DNA of 64,000 bases from Acinetobacter sp. ANC 3903 (GCF_002135315.1 NZ_NEGA01000001.1:186001-250000), one strand, 5' to 3'; counted from the stretch's first letter, positions 46,519 to 56,229 are shown. Numbers and translations are program-made. Notes: generated by a model not told the origin, from the sequence alone.

Positions 46519-47334
46519 ATGTTATTTACCCGTTCAAAAATTTTTCTCGCATCTACACTTGTTGTTGGCTTGGGATTAACGGCCTGCTCCAATTCGAATA
46601 ATGATGAAAAAAAGCAAAATACTTTAACCGCTAGCGCACCTGCAACCGGGGAAGCATCCAACCTTTCAGAACGCAATGCACAGCAACGTCTGGTCAACAC
46701 CTTGCAGCAGCATTTCAAGAAAGCCAATATCAATGCCAAAATTTTAAATATTAAAGCGACTGAAGTCCCTAATCTGTATTGGGTCACTCTCGAAGGCATG
46801 TCATCTGTATATGCCACTGCCGATGGCAAATACATTGTTCAGGGCGATGTACTGCGTTTAGGCGACAGTAAAATTCACAATGTCAGTGAAAACCTGCAAT
46901 CCGAAACCAATAAAAAACTGCTTGCCAACTTAAAAACTGAAGATCTTCTGGTGTATAAAGCCAAAGGCAAGACCAAACATGTGGTCTATGTTTTTACCGA
47001 TGCCAGCTGTCCGTATTGTCATAAATTACATGAACATATGGCTGAAATTAATGCCCAGGGTATTGAAGTGCGCTATATCGCATGGCCACGTGGCGAACAG
47101 TTCATGCCAGCCATGGAAAGCGTATGGTGTAGTGCCGACCGTCAAGCTGCATTCGATCAGGCCATTGCCGGTGCACCGCTTGCTCCAGCGACCTGTAAAA
47201 ATCCAGTCAGAGATCAATATCAATTGGGCTTGAATATGGGCGTCAACGGTACTCCGGCAATTTATAATACCGAGGGTGTTTACTTGGGTGGATATCTATC
47301 GCCTGAAGAATTGGTGCAACGTTTAAATAACTAA
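46519..47334 (+). CDS. dsbC: Thiol:disulfide interchange protein DsbC, lipoprotein form
   Basis: About 271 residues from the ATG at 46519 (AAAGGG ribosome-binding site; the open frame upstream is not used). The signal peptide ends in lipobox GLTAC (Cys about 23), so this DsbC should be lipid-anchored. A Ser/Ala-rich linker precedes the dimerisation domain (about 60-120), then the thioredoxin fold with CPYC (DASCPYCHKLHEHM) and a cis-Pro in NGTPAIYN. It isomerises wrong disulfides in the periplasm. The order xerD-dsbC-hom-thrC is the same as in Pseudomonas. Confidence 0.93.
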   Translation: MLFTRSKIFLASTLVVGLGLTACSNSNNDEKKQNTLTASAPATGEASNLSERNAQQRLVNTLQQHFKKANINAKILNIKATEVPNLYWVTLEGMSSVYATADGKYIVQGDVLRLGDSKIHNVSENLQSETNKKLLANLKTEDLLVYKAKGKTKHVVYVFTDASCPYCHKLHEHMAEINAQGIEVRYIAWPRGEQFMPAMESVWCSADRQAAFDQAIAGAPLAPATCKNPVRDQYQLGLNMGVNGTPAIYNTEGVYLGGYLSPEELVQRLNN

Positions 47335-47458
47335 TTTTTATCAATTCATTTACTAAATTTAATAGGTAAAGATAAAGTGATATCTACCCTAGAGTCTGGC
47401 GGTTTTTTTAGCTATGATCTAGTTTCGCTTAAAGTTGAATACATATTTGGAGTGTGAC

Positions 47459-48763
47459 GTGAAACCAGTTCGTCTGGCAATCCTCGGTCTTGGTACTGTG
47501 GGTGGTGGTGCCCTTAAACTACTAAAAGAAAATGCTGCTGAGATTAAACGTCGCACCGGTCGAGAAATTCGAATCACTCATGTAGGTACCCGTCGTCCAC
47601 GTCCTGATCTGGATTTACCTGCTTCAGCGAAGCAAAGTGCTGATCTGCTCGATATCGTTCGTCAACCTGATGTCGATGTGGTGGTTGAAGTTATGGGCGG
47701 CATTCACCCTGCTTATGAAGTCATCATGGAAGCGATGAAACACGGCAAGCACATTGTGACGGCCAACAAGGCCTTACTGGCTGAACATGGCAATGAACTG
47801 TTTAAAGCGGCCGAAGACCATGCCGTACAAATTGCCTATGAAGCAGCCGTTGCCGGTGGTATTCCGATTATTAAAGTGATTCGTGAAGGTTTGGCTGCCA
47901 ATAAAATTGACTGGCTGGCGGGCATCATTAACGGTACAGGCAACTTCATTTTAAGTGAAATGCGTGAAAAAGGTCGTGCCTTTGCAGACGTGCTCAAAGA
48001 AGCACAAGAACTGGGTTATGCTGAAGCAGATCCAACCTTTGACGTTGAAGGCATTGATGCTGCACATAAACTGACGATTCTGGCTTCATGTGCCTTTGGT
48101 ATTCCGCTACAGTTCGACAAGGTATTTACCGAAGGCATCAGCAAAGTGACTGCTCAAGACGTAAAATATGCCGAAGACTTGGGCTTCCGTATCAAACACT
48201 TGGGTATTGCACGCCGTACCGATGCCGGAATTGAATTACGCGTCCACCCGACCTTGATTCCAGATGACCAGCTGATTGCTAACGTCAACGGTGTAAAAAA
48301 TGCCGTTCTAGTCCAAGCCAATGCTGTTGGTCCAACACTGTATTACGGTGCTGGCGCTGGTGCTGGTCCAACGGCTTCTGCGGTAGTCGCGGACGTGGTG
48401 GATATTGTCCGTGACATTATTTACACAGAAGATGGTGCTGGAACTATTCCGCAGCTTGCGTTTGAAGCACTGACAGACTTACCAATTCTGCCACGTGAAG
48501 AAATGACCACCGGATATTACATCCGTATTAATGCCGAAGATCAAACTGGCGTTCTGGCCGATGTCACCACCATTTTAAGCCGTGCCGGTATTAGCATCGA
48601 CGCGATCATGCAACAGCCGCGCTTAAAAGACCTTATTCCTATCGTGATTCTGACTGATCCAGTGAAAGAATCAAAAATGGATGAAGCCCTTCAGCAAATT
48701 CAAGCATTGCCCGTCATTCATGGCGAAATTGTACGAATTCGTTTAGAATCGCTTGATAATTAA
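47459..48763 (+). CDS. hom: Homoserine dehydrogenase
   Basis: About 434 residues from a GTG at 47459, with GGAG six bases upstream. The NAD(P)-binding Rossmann motif AILGLGTVGGGALKLL is followed by VTANKALLAEHG, AGIINGTGNFILSEM, and the substrate-binding ADPTFDVEGIDAAHKLTILA. A C-terminal ACT domain (about 350-430; TGVLADVTTILSRAGISIDAIMQ) implies feedback by threonine. It converts aspartate semialdehyde to homoserine. thrC follows in the same orientation. No aspartokinase domain is fused. Confidence 0.96.
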   Translation: MKPVRLAILGLGTVGGGALKLLKENAAEIKRRTGREIRITHVGTRRPRPDLDLPASAKQSADLLDIVRQPDVDVVVEVMGGIHPAYEVIMEAMKHGKHIVTANKALLAEHGNELFKAAEDHAVQIAYEAAVAGGIPIIKVIREGLAANKIDWLAGIINGTGNFILSEMREKGRAFADVLKEAQELGYAEADPTFDVEGIDAAHKLTILASCAFGIPLQFDKVFTEGISKVTAQDVKYAEDLGFRIKHLGIARRTDAGIELRVHPTLIPDDQLIANVNGVKNAVLVQANAVGPTLYYGAGAGAGPTASAVVADVVDIVRDIIYTEDGAGTIPQLAFEALTDLPILPREEMTTGYYIRINAEDQTGVLADVTTILSRAGISIDAIMQQPRLKDLIPIVILTDPVKESKMDEALQQIQALPVIHGEIVRIRLESLDN

Positions 48764-48819
48764 TCGGGTTGAGGGGAGTATTCCCCTTGCCAAGCTCTAC
48801 ATACAATTGGAACATCATC

Positions 48820-49959
48820 ATGTCTAATGCCAATCGTTATACTGGTTTAGTTGACCGCTATCGCGACCGTTTACCAGTGTCTGCAACAACTCGCGCAATC
48901 TCTTTAGGCGAAGGTAACACGCCACTGATCAAGCTTGAGAACATTCCTCGCATTATTGGCAAAAATGTTGAAATTTATGTGAAGTACGAGGGCTTAAACC
49001 CGACTGGTTCATTTAAAGACCGTGGCATGACCATGGCGGTAACTAAAGCGGTTGAAGAAGGTTCTAAAGCCATTATCTGTGCATCTACAGGTAACACTTC
49101 TGCTGCAGCGGCTGCTTATGCTGCCCGTGCCGGCATCAAAGCGTTCGTACTCATCCCGGAAGGCAAAATTGCCATGGGTAAAATGGCACAAGCCATGATG
49201 TACGGTGCGGTAACCATGCAAATTCGCGGCAACTTCGATGACGGTATGCGTCTGGTAAAAGAAGTGGCTGACCAAGCGCCTGTGACCATCGTAAACTCAA
49301 TCAACCCATACCGTTTGCAAGGTCAAAAAACCATTGCTTACGAAATCGTGGATGAATTAGGTCGTGCACCTGATTATCACTGTCTACCCGTGGGTAACGC
49401 AGGTAACATCACTGCACACTGGATGGGTTATACCGAAGCTGTTGCCAACCAGCCTAAAGACCAGTTTGAACAAGTGGTTTATGATGCTGCAACAGATCAA
49501 TTCACTGGTCCAAAACCTGAAGGTCTGCCAACAATGGTCGGTTACCAGGCTTCTGGCGCTGCTCCATTCTTACGTGGTGCACCAGTGGAAAACCCTGAAA
49601 CTATCGCAACTGCAATCCGTATCGGTAACCCACAAAGCTGGAACCACGCCAAAGCGGTTGTTCGTGATTCTCAAGGTTGGTTCGACGAACTAACTGATGC
49701 TGAAATCCTTGAAGCTCAACGCTTACTTTCTATGTACGAAGGTGTATTCGTAGAACCTGCTTCTGCAGCGTCTATTGGTGGTGCAATTCGTGACATTAAA
49801 GCAGGTAAAATTGCTGAAGGTTCTGTAATTGTATGTACAGTAACGGGTAACGGCTTAAAAGACCCTGACACAGCAATCAAACAATGTTCTGATGCAGTGA
49901 TGTTGTCTATCGATGCGACAATGAATCAAGTCAAAGACTCTATTCTTTCTAATATGTAA
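48820..49959 (+). CDS. thrC: Threonine synthase
   Basis: About 379 residues from the ATG at 48820 (GGAA upstream). The fold-type II PLP enzyme carries the Schiff-base lysine in NPTGSFKDRGMTMAV (about residue 60), GEGNTPLIKLENI, CASTGNTSAAAAAYAARAG and the phosphate loop PVGNAGNITAHWMG. It makes threonine from O-phosphohomoserine. It shares an operon with hom; the terminator at 49984-50011 closes it. The short length fits the class without the long N-terminal extension. Confidence 0.96.
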   Translation: MSNANRYTGLVDRYRDRLPVSATTRAISLGEGNTPLIKLENIPRIIGKNVEIYVKYEGLNPTGSFKDRGMTMAVTKAVEEGSKAIICASTGNTSAAAAAYAARAGIKAFVLIPEGKIAMGKMAQAMMYGAVTMQIRGNFDDGMRLVKEVADQAPVTIVNSINPYRLQGQKTIAYEIVDELGRAPDYHCLPVGNAGNITAHWMGYTEAVANQPKDQFEQVVYDAATDQFTGPKPEGLPTMVGYQASGAAPFLRGAPVENPETIATAIRIGNPQSWNHAKAVVRDSQGWFDELTDAEILEAQRLLSMYEGVFVEPASAASIGGAIRDIKAGKIAEGSVIVCTVTGNGLKDPDTAIKQCSDAVMLSIDATMNQVKDSILSNM

Positions 49960-49983
49960 TTTATTTCATCTTTAGATTGAAAC

Positions 49984-50011
49984 AAAAAGCCCTGCAATTG
50001 CAGGGCTTTTT
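49984..50011. terminator. Terminator of hom-thrC
   Basis: A perfect palindrome: AAAAAGCCCTGC/GCAGGGCTTTTT stem with AATT loop; works on both strands. A second inverted repeat, GAAGTATTCAAA/TTTGAATACTTC (50018-50052, 12 bp, 11-base loop), follows before pbpG. Confidence 0.95.
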
Positions 50012-50017
50012 AATTCA

Positions 50018-50052
50018 GAAGTATTCAAAGGTTGAGTAAATTTGAATACTTC
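50018..50052. repeat. 12-bp perfect inverted repeat between thrC and pbpG
   Basis: GAAGTATTCAAA and TTTGAATACTTC flank an 11-base loop. No U tract follows on either strand, so it is not a standard terminator; it may stabilise the pbpG 3' end or be a protein-binding site. Confidence 0.5.
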
Positions 50053-50065
50053 CCAAAATTTAACA

Positions 50066-51112
50066 TTAAATACGTTTGGGTAACTGGCTTGCCCAGCTCA
50101 TTAAACGTGTTGCATCGTTGGTACGTGCAGCAGAGGAATCTGCTCCAAGAAGTACCACAATTGCAGGACGGTTATTTAAAGTGGTATGCATCACCACACA
50201 ACGCCCTGCTTCATTGATATAACCTGTTTTTGAAATATTGATATTCCAGCCACCGTTACGTACCAAGGCATTGGTATTGTTCGATTTTAATACACGATAG
50301 CCCAAGTTAAAATCATAGCTTGCTGTGGTTGAGAACTGACGGATCAAACTATATTGAGACGCCGTATTCACCAAAATACCCAAGTCTCGTGCTGAAGACA
50401 CATTACGCGGGTCTAAACCGGAAGACTCCATATAATGGGTTGAATTCATGCCTAAAGATTTTGCCTTGGCATTCATTGCAGCCACAAATGCTGCTCGACC
50501 ACCCGGATAAGTACGTGCCAATGCTGCTGCTGCAGGGTTTTCAGACTTCATTAAAGCAAACAGTAAAGCTTCAGCGCGATTCATGCTATCACCCGCGCGT
50601 AAAGTCGAACTTGAACTTTTACAGCCCGAACATGAAAAGTCAGATTGCTGTAAAGTTATTTTTTCTGACATATTTAAACGGGAATCCGCAATTACGACAG
50701 CTGTCATCAGCTTGGTAATCGATGCAATTGGAAAAGCCGTATTGCTATTTTTACTATAAAGCACTTCGCCAGTTTGACCGTCCATCACCAATGCAGCGCG
50801 GGCATTAACCGAAGGCTGGTTGCTATAATTGGAATTATTTAAAATTTGTACTGTTTTAGGTGCAGAATGTGTCACCACACCATTCGAACTACGTACGGAA
50901 GTGGCTATTTTGGTTGAACCTTGTGGAGAGACTTCTTCAGCTGAAGCATCACCGTTTAATAATTGATTGACATCCTCAGAGGACCAGTTCAACGCAGCCT
51001 GTCCCGTCCCTTTAGACGCATCCATCACCAGTTCTGCAAAACTGGCTGAACTCATGCTAAGCAGAATTGAAATGCCCAGCATATGCATTAAAGATTTTTT
51101 CGAATTTTTCAC
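50066..51112 (-). CDS. pbpG: D-alanyl-D-alanine endopeptidase PBP7/8
   Basis: The 348-residue serine peptidase S11 protein starts at a GTG and has a signal peptide ending ASFA/ELVMD. It has a Ser/Gln/Asn-rich spacer (about 40-100), then the catalytic motifs S-x-x-K in IASITKLM, S-x-N in KSENPAA and K-T-G in ISKTGYINEAGR. It cleaves D-Ala-mDAP cross-links in the periplasm. In A. baumannii PBP7/8 affects serum resistance and virulence (established knowledge). A Cys pair (CSGC) in the middle is unusual and may form a disulfide. Confidence 0.94.
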   Translation of the reverse strand: MKNSKKSLMHMLGISILLSMSSASFAELVMDASKGTGQAALNWSSEDVNQLLNGDASAEEVSPQGSTKIATSVRSSNGVVTHSAPKTVQILNNSNYSNQPSVNARAALVMDGQTGEVLYSKNSNTAFPIASITKLMTAVVIADSRLNMSEKITLQQSDFSCSGCKSSSSTLRAGDSMNRAEALLFALMKSENPAAAALARTYPGGRAAFVAAMNAKAKSLGMNSTHYMESSGLDPRNVSSARDLGILVNTASQYSLIRQFSTTASYDFNLGYRVLKSNNTNALVRNGGWNINISKTGYINEAGRCVVMHTTLNNRPAIVVLLGADSSAARTNDATRLMSWASQLPKRI

Positions 51113-51333
51113 GGTGATTTACTCAACTCAAGGAGGCAAGATACATTTGTATATTCCCTCAAAAATGCTTACATTTAGACACAAAGATGAACACTTTTTG
51201 TTGCTCACAACATTGTGTATAACATTTAATTGAAAGATATAGAATAGGATTGCTAATTTTGTCATTTCATTGCAAGCTTATTTTGCTTTATGTAACAAAA
51301 AAAATGCATTTTTTTGATATGAGGGAGAACTAG

Positions 51334-51969
51334 GTGATCACAGTTTTAGTGGTAGATGACCATGAATTAGTACGTACCGGAATTTGCCGTATGCTCGAAG
51401 ACCATGCGGATGTTCAAGTGATTGGTCAGGCTGAATCTGGTGAAGAAGCGATTAACTTAGTCCGCCATCATCATCCTAATGTCGTTTTGCTGGATGTAAA
51501 CATGCCCGGAATTGGCGGGGTAGAAACCACCCGACGTCTATTGCAAACTGCGCCTGAAACCAAAGTACTGGCGGTCAGTGGCTTGGCTGAAGAGCCCTAT
51601 CCTTCCTTATTGCTTAAAGCAGGTGCTAAAGGCTATATCACCAAAGGTGCACCTGTGACCGAAATGGTTCGTGCCATCAACAAGGTCATGCAAGGTGGAA
51701 AGTATTTCAGTGCCGACATTGCAGAACAACTGGCCAGTTCATATCTTTCTGACACCCAACAGTCTCCTTTCGATGCCTTATCGGAACGTGAAATGCAGGT
51801 GGCGATGATGGTGGTGAATTGTATTAGTGCCCAGGAAATTGCCGATAAACTTTTTGTCAGTGTCAAAACAGTAAATACTTACCGTTACCGCATTTTTGAA
51901 AAGCTGAATCTGGATAGTGATGTCAAACTGACTCACCTGGCCATTCGCTATGGTCTGATTAAACCTTAA
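51334..51969 (+). CDS. gacA: GacA-like response regulator (NarL/FixJ type)
   Basis: The 211-residue protein starts at a GTG preceded by GGGAG. The receiver domain has the acidic pair VVDDHE, phospho-acceptor Asp54 in LLDVNMPG and Lys in YITKGAP. The LuxR-type C-terminus is LSEREMQVAMMVVNCISAQEIADKLFVSVKTVNTYRYRIFEKL. This matches GacA/UvrY, which with GacS controls CsrA-binding small RNAs. No gacS is adjacent. pilS begins 26 bp downstream in the same direction, so it may be co-transcribed with pilSR. Confidence 0.9.
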   Translation: MITVLVVDDHELVRTGICRMLEDHADVQVIGQAESGEEAINLVRHHHPNVVLLDVNMPGIGGVETTRRLLQTAPETKVLAVSGLAEEPYPSLLLKAGAKGYITKGAPVTEMVRAINKVMQGGKYFSADIAEQLASSYLSDTQQSPFDALSEREMQVAMMVVNCISAQEIADKLFVSVKTVNTYRYRIFEKLNLDSDVKLTHLAIRYGLIKP

Positions 51970-51995
51970 TACCCTTTGGCTTGTAGAAGACATGC

Positions 51996-53561
51996 ATGAC
52001 GCAACCTACCCAGACCTTTGAGTTTAACCAATATCATTTAGGCATTTGGTATAGCACCTACCGATTCATTATTGCGACCAGTCTTCTGCTGATTTTCTTG
52101 TTAACTTATCAGCGCTTAAATACCGATTATCATTATCCGCAGCTTTATCTTTACGTGCTGATTGGCTACGTATTTACAAACTGTATCCAGTTAATCACGC
52201 TAAAAAGCATACGTTTAAAAATTGCCCAGCAGCTGCCGCTGTTATTTGTTGTCGATGTGATTGCTTTAAGCTTGCTCACCTTGGCAGTAGATGGTCCTAA
52301 CCTGCAATTAAGTTTGCTGTTTGTGATTACCATCTTTGCCGCATCGTTATTACTGAATGCCAAAAAGGCGCTGATCATTACCTTAATTGCGGTAATTAGT
52401 GTGATTTATCAGCTTTTTTTAGGCAGTATCTTTGATTTTTCTTCACTGAATAATATTGGCAATAGTGCGGTACTGGCCTTTCTGTTTTTCGTGGTTTATG
52501 GCAGTGGTCAAATTGCGGTAAAACGCTTCCAGTTACTTGAAAATTTAAATTTTTCTCAATCGCTGGAATTAAACCGACTGCAAAACCTGAATCGCTATAT
52601 TCTGGAACAAATTGAACTGGGTTATCTGGTTTTAGATGAAAACTGTCATATTGTACTGAGCAACCCTGCTGCCTGCATGCTTTTAGGCATTCCCCCACTC
52701 TATGCCTATGACAAATACCCCTTATACAAGGCACAGCCCGATTTATTTGAATTACTTAAATTTGATCAACTGCAGGACGGAGAAAAATTCCAGTTTGAGT
52801 CACAGCTCAGCCATTATCATATGCATATTGAAGTGCAAAAACTCATGGTTCCGCATCAAACCCTGACCCTGCTGGTGTTGCAGGATGCCACCAAGATCAA
52901 TCAACGTGTACAACAATTAAAACTCGCGGCATTAGGTCAATTGTCTGCCAGCATTGCCCATGAAATTCGCAATCCTTTAGCGGCCATTGTACAAGCCAAT
53001 GAACTTTTCAGTGATAGCGATCAGCATCAACAAGCAGCTTTGAGCCGAATGATTTCCAAGCAGGCGCAGCGTATAGACCGGATTGTACAAGACACGCTAA
53101 ATATGGTGCGCAATAAAGAAACCCATCCTTCAAACATTGAGCTGAAACAGTTTATTCCCTTACTGATTCAGGAAGATTTGGCGGATATTGCCACTCAAAT
53201 TAAATCTACCGTTCAGGGTAAAATTTTTATTCGTTTCGACGAGGCACAACTTCGTCAAGTTCTGATTAACCTGATTCGCAATGCCATTCGACATAATTCA
53301 CCTGAGCATTCACATATCGAATTGAATGTTTATTTACAGGAAACCAATGTACGCATTGACGTCCGTGATTTTGGGGCCGGCGTTGCTTCCAAGGATCTGG
53401 CTTATTTATTTCAACCTTTTTTTAGTACCGAAATCACAGGAACTGGTTTAGGATTATACCTATCACATAGTTTTTGCGAAGCAAATGAGGCAAAACTGAA
53501 CTATGTAGAACAAGAACAAGGGGCATGCTTTCGAATAGAATGCCTGCGAGTTGCTTTATAA
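51996..53561 (+). CDS. pilS: Two-component sensor kinase PilS
   Basis: The 521-residue kinase has six predicted membrane helices (about 20-185), a PAS-like cytoplasmic domain (about 200-300; GYLVLDENCHIVLSNPAACMLLG), the HisKA motif SIAHEIRNPLAAIVQ (His about 322), and HATPase_c with N box LINLIRNAIRHNSPE, G1 DFGAGV and G2 TGTGLGLYLSHSF. PilS phosphorylates PilR to drive pilin transcription. The following pilR overlaps its end region and confirms the identity. AGAAG ribosome-binding site. Confidence 0.95.
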   Translation: MTQPTQTFEFNQYHLGIWYSTYRFIIATSLLLIFLLTYQRLNTDYHYPQLYLYVLIGYVFTNCIQLITLKSIRLKIAQQLPLLFVVDVIALSLLTLAVDGPNLQLSLLFVITIFAASLLLNAKKALIITLIAVISVIYQLFLGSIFDFSSLNNIGNSAVLAFLFFVVYGSGQIAVKRFQLLENLNFSQSLELNRLQNLNRYILEQIELGYLVLDENCHIVLSNPAACMLLGIPPLYAYDKYPLYKAQPDLFELLKFDQLQDGEKFQFESQLSHYHMHIEVQKLMVPHQTLTLLVLQDATKINQRVQQLKLAALGQLSASIAHEIRNPLAAIVQANELFSDSDQHQQAALSRMISKQAQRIDRIVQDTLNMVRNKETHPSNIELKQFIPLLIQEDLADIATQIKSTVQGKIFIRFDEAQLRQVLINLIRNAIRHNSPEHSHIELNVYLQETNVRIDVRDFGAGVASKDLAYLFQPFFSTEITGTGLGLYLSHSFCEANEAKLNYVEQEQGACFRIECLRVAL

Positions 53562-53583
53562 ATTTAAATTGCTGGGGTGTATT

Positions 53584-54993
53584 GTGGAACAACAACCACT
53601 TGTTTTATTGGTGGATGATGAGGAAGATTTGTGTACCCTCATGCAAATGTCTTTATCTCGTATTGGGATCAAAACCCATATTGCACATCGTGTTGAACAG
53701 GCTAAAAAGTTCCTGTCTGAATATCGCTATGATGCCTGTTTAACCGATTTAAATTTGCCAGACGGTAATGGACTGCAACTGGTGGAATGGATTAACCAGC
53801 ATTTTCCCTCCATACCGGTCGCGGTACTGACTGCCTATGGCAATATGGAAATTGCCATTGCAGCACTTAAAGCTGGCGCCTTCGATTTTGTCAACAAACC
53901 GGTGAATCAGAAGCATCTGGAACAACTCCTGCAAAAAGCTTTTAACAAACCGTTTGAACATTTTCAGACCAAAGAAGACAGTTTGGAACAAAAATTATTA
54001 GTTGGACAATCCCTGCCGATTCAACAGTTACGAGTGACCTTAAATAAAATTGCCCGCTCTCAGGCACCGGTATTTATTACCGGTGAATCCGGGACAGGAA
54101 AAGAAGTGATTGCCAATCTGGTACATCGCCTCAGTAACCGTAATGAAGGTCCGTTTATTGCCATTAACTGCGGAGCCATTCCGACTGAATTGATGGAAAG
54201 TGAACTGTTTGGGCATAAAAAAGGCAGCTTTACTGGTGCCACACAAGACAAACAGGGCCTGATTCAATCTGCCCATGGCGGCAGTTTGTTTTTGGATGAA
54301 ATTGCCGAACTGCCTTTAAGCATGCAGGTTAAACTGCTGCGTGCGGTACAGGAAAAACGCATTCGTCCAGTCGGTTCAGACAATGAAATTGATGTCGACT
54401 TTCGCGTGATTAGTGCCAGTCATCAGGATCTTGAAGCCTTGGTTCAGCAAGGCCGCTTTAGACAGGATTTATTCTTCCGCATCCATGTCATGGATTTGGT
54501 GCTGCCTCCGCTGCGTGAACGCGGTGACGATATTATTTTATTGGCGCATCACTTTATTCAGAGAATTAGTCAGGAATGGGATATTCCACCAAAACAGCTG
54601 ACTGATCGTGCGAAAAGCTTTTTATTGAGTCAGTATTATCCCGGAAATGTGCGTGAACTGCGTAATATTATTGAACGTGCCATTACCTTAAGCGATGACG
54701 AAAAAATCGACTTGCAACACTTGCAAAGTGCACCTTTACGTTATCCTACCGCAGCAGCGCCAGCCGTAACGGAAGATCACCATACATTGCGTAGTGATAT
54801 CCTGATTTCTTCCAAGAAATTACCTGATGAAGGTTTAGAGCTTTATCTGGAAAATATTGAAAAAGATATTTTACTCAATGCCCTGAATTTAACCCATTGG
54901 AACAGAACACTGGCCGCTAAAAAACTGGGCATGTCTTTCCGTTCTTTGCGTTATCGTCTGAAAAAATTTGGCCTGGATACCGACGAGGATTAG
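53584..54993 (+). CDS. pilR: Sigma-54-dependent response regulator PilR
   Basis: About 469 residues from a GTG at 53584 with GGGG six bases upstream. The receiver (Asp about 55 in LTDLNLPDGNG), AAA+ domain with Walker A GESGTGKE near residue 167, sigma-54-contact loop GSFTGA and Walker B GGSLFLDEIAELP, and C-terminal Fis-type helix-turn-helix (WNRTLAAKKLGMSFRSLRYRLKKFGL) are all present. It activates pilA from a -24/-12 promoter elsewhere on the chromosome. It starts 23 bp after the pilS stop. Confidence 0.96.
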   Translation: MEQQPLVLLVDDEEDLCTLMQMSLSRIGIKTHIAHRVEQAKKFLSEYRYDACLTDLNLPDGNGLQLVEWINQHFPSIPVAVLTAYGNMEIAIAALKAGAFDFVNKPVNQKHLEQLLQKAFNKPFEHFQTKEDSLEQKLLVGQSLPIQQLRVTLNKIARSQAPVFITGESGTGKEVIANLVHRLSNRNEGPFIAINCGAIPTELMESELFGHKKGSFTGATQDKQGLIQSAHGGSLFLDEIAELPLSMQVKLLRAVQEKRIRPVGSDNEIDVDFRVISASHQDLEALVQQGRFRQDLFFRIHVMDLVLPPLRERGDDIILLAHHFIQRISQEWDIPPKQLTDRAKSFLLSQYYPGNVRELRNIIERAITLSDDEKIDLQHLQSAPLRYPTAAAPAVTEDHHTLRSDILISSKKLPDEGLELYLENIEKDILLNALNLTHWNRTLAAKKLGMSFRSLRYRLKKFGLDTDED

Positions 54994-55018
54994 GTCGTTT
55001 TATTGAGGACCAAGCCGT

Positions 55019-56203
55019 TTATTTATGACTTAAAATGATCTCTGCAACATGTTCCAGATAGTTTTCTTCTTTCATCTCATGTTGCAGCAGATACTGTTGA
55101 TTGGGCTGAATGCCCACACCTTCAATCATCTGCCCTTTCGGGGTGTAGTAATGCGATACTGTCATCTGTAAAGCAGCACCATTGGACAGCGGGAACAGTT
55201 TTTGTACTACCCCTTTGCCATAGCTTTTCTCACCCACCACCCAGGCACGGTCGTGATCTTTCATGGCAGCAGTAAAAACTTCAGCGGCAGAAGCCGAACG
55301 GTTATTGATTAAAATACCAAGCTTTAAATTCTGAAATTCAAAACTGGGCAAGGCCTGAAACTGCTGATCGCCTTCGGAACGGCTTTTAGTTGATACGATG
55401 ATGCCTTGATTCAGGAATAAGTCGGCCGATTCAACTGCAGCCGACAACAAGCCGCCAGGATTATTTCTTAAATCGAGCAATACCGCTTTCAGACGTGAAG
55501 AAGAAGAATGTTCTTCAATCAAGCGCTTGATTTCATTAGCTGTATCTTGCTGAAAAACTTTAACTTTGATGACCAGCACCTGATTATGCAGCAGCGTTGC
55601 CTGAATATCGGTTTCTATTTTTTTATTACGCACCAAAATCAGCGGCTTGCTATTTTGTGCCAGTTGCAAGCTTAAGGTAGAGCCAATCGAACCATTCAGC
55701 AGGCTATTGACCTGATCATGGTTGAGTTTTTTCAGTTCCTGATCATCAACCTTGAAAACGCTCACGCCATTGCGCAAACCTTGCTTGGCTGAGTCAGCAT
55801 TTTCCTTTAAACCTTGAATAGCCCATTGATGCAACTGCTGGTCATAACCCAGTTCAAAATCGACAGAGGCAATATCGCCTTCGGTATATTGCAACAGCTG
55901 CTTATAATCTTCTGGACTTAAATAACGTGAATAACGATCCAGACCACTCACCAGACCTTTAATAGCCTGCTGAAATAAGGTTTCGTCATTTTTGTCATCG
56001 ACATAATTTTCTTTGACTATGCTATAAATCTGGACAAATTGCTGAATTGATTCCACCGGAACTTCAGCATAATTTTGTTCGACCTCATCATCAAAATCTA
56101 AAACAGGCTGAGCCTTGCCTTTTACCGCAGCAAGGGCGGAATGGCTCATACACATGAATAACGTTGTTAAAATGACAACCTTTTTCCAGCGCTGTAAAGC
56201 CAT
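55019..56203 (-). CDS. ctpA: S41-family C-terminal processing peptidase (CtpA-like)
   Basis: 394 residues with a signal peptide ending near SALAA. A CtpA N-terminal region (VDDKNDETLFQQAIKGLVSGLDRYSRYLSPEDY) is followed by a PDZ domain (about 105-190) and the S41 catalytic domain: Ser in NNRSASAAEVFTAAM (about 303) and Lys in GEKSYGKGVVQ (about 330). It is a periplasmic protease that trims or turns over envelope proteins, including peptidoglycan hydrolases. It lies 26 bp after gpmI, a linkage seen in other Gammaproteobacteria. Confidence 0.93.
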   Translation of the reverse strand: MALQRWKKVVILTTLFMCMSHSALAAVKGKAQPVLDFDDEVEQNYAEVPVESIQQFVQIYSIVKENYVDDKNDETLFQQAIKGLVSGLDRYSRYLSPEDYKQLLQYTEGDIASVDFELGYDQQLHQWAIQGLKENADSAKQGLRNGVSVFKVDDQELKKLNHDQVNSLLNGSIGSTLSLQLAQNSKPLILVRNKKIETDIQATLLHNQVLVIKVKVFQQDTANEIKRLIEEHSSSSRLKAVLLDLRNNPGGLLSAAVESADLFLNQGIIVSTKSRSEGDQQFQALPSFEFQNLKLGILINNRSASAAEVFTAAMKDHDRAWVVGEKSYGKGVVQKLFPLSNGAALQMTVSHYYTPKGQMIEGVGIQPNQQYLLQHEMKEENYLEHVAEIILSHK

Positions 56204-56229
56204 CCATCCACCTGTTTATACAAAAATTT

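Noticed and set aside
55019..55040. A terminator between convergent pilR and ctpA
   Set aside because: The gap is only 25 bp and no stable hairpin with a U tract could be found.
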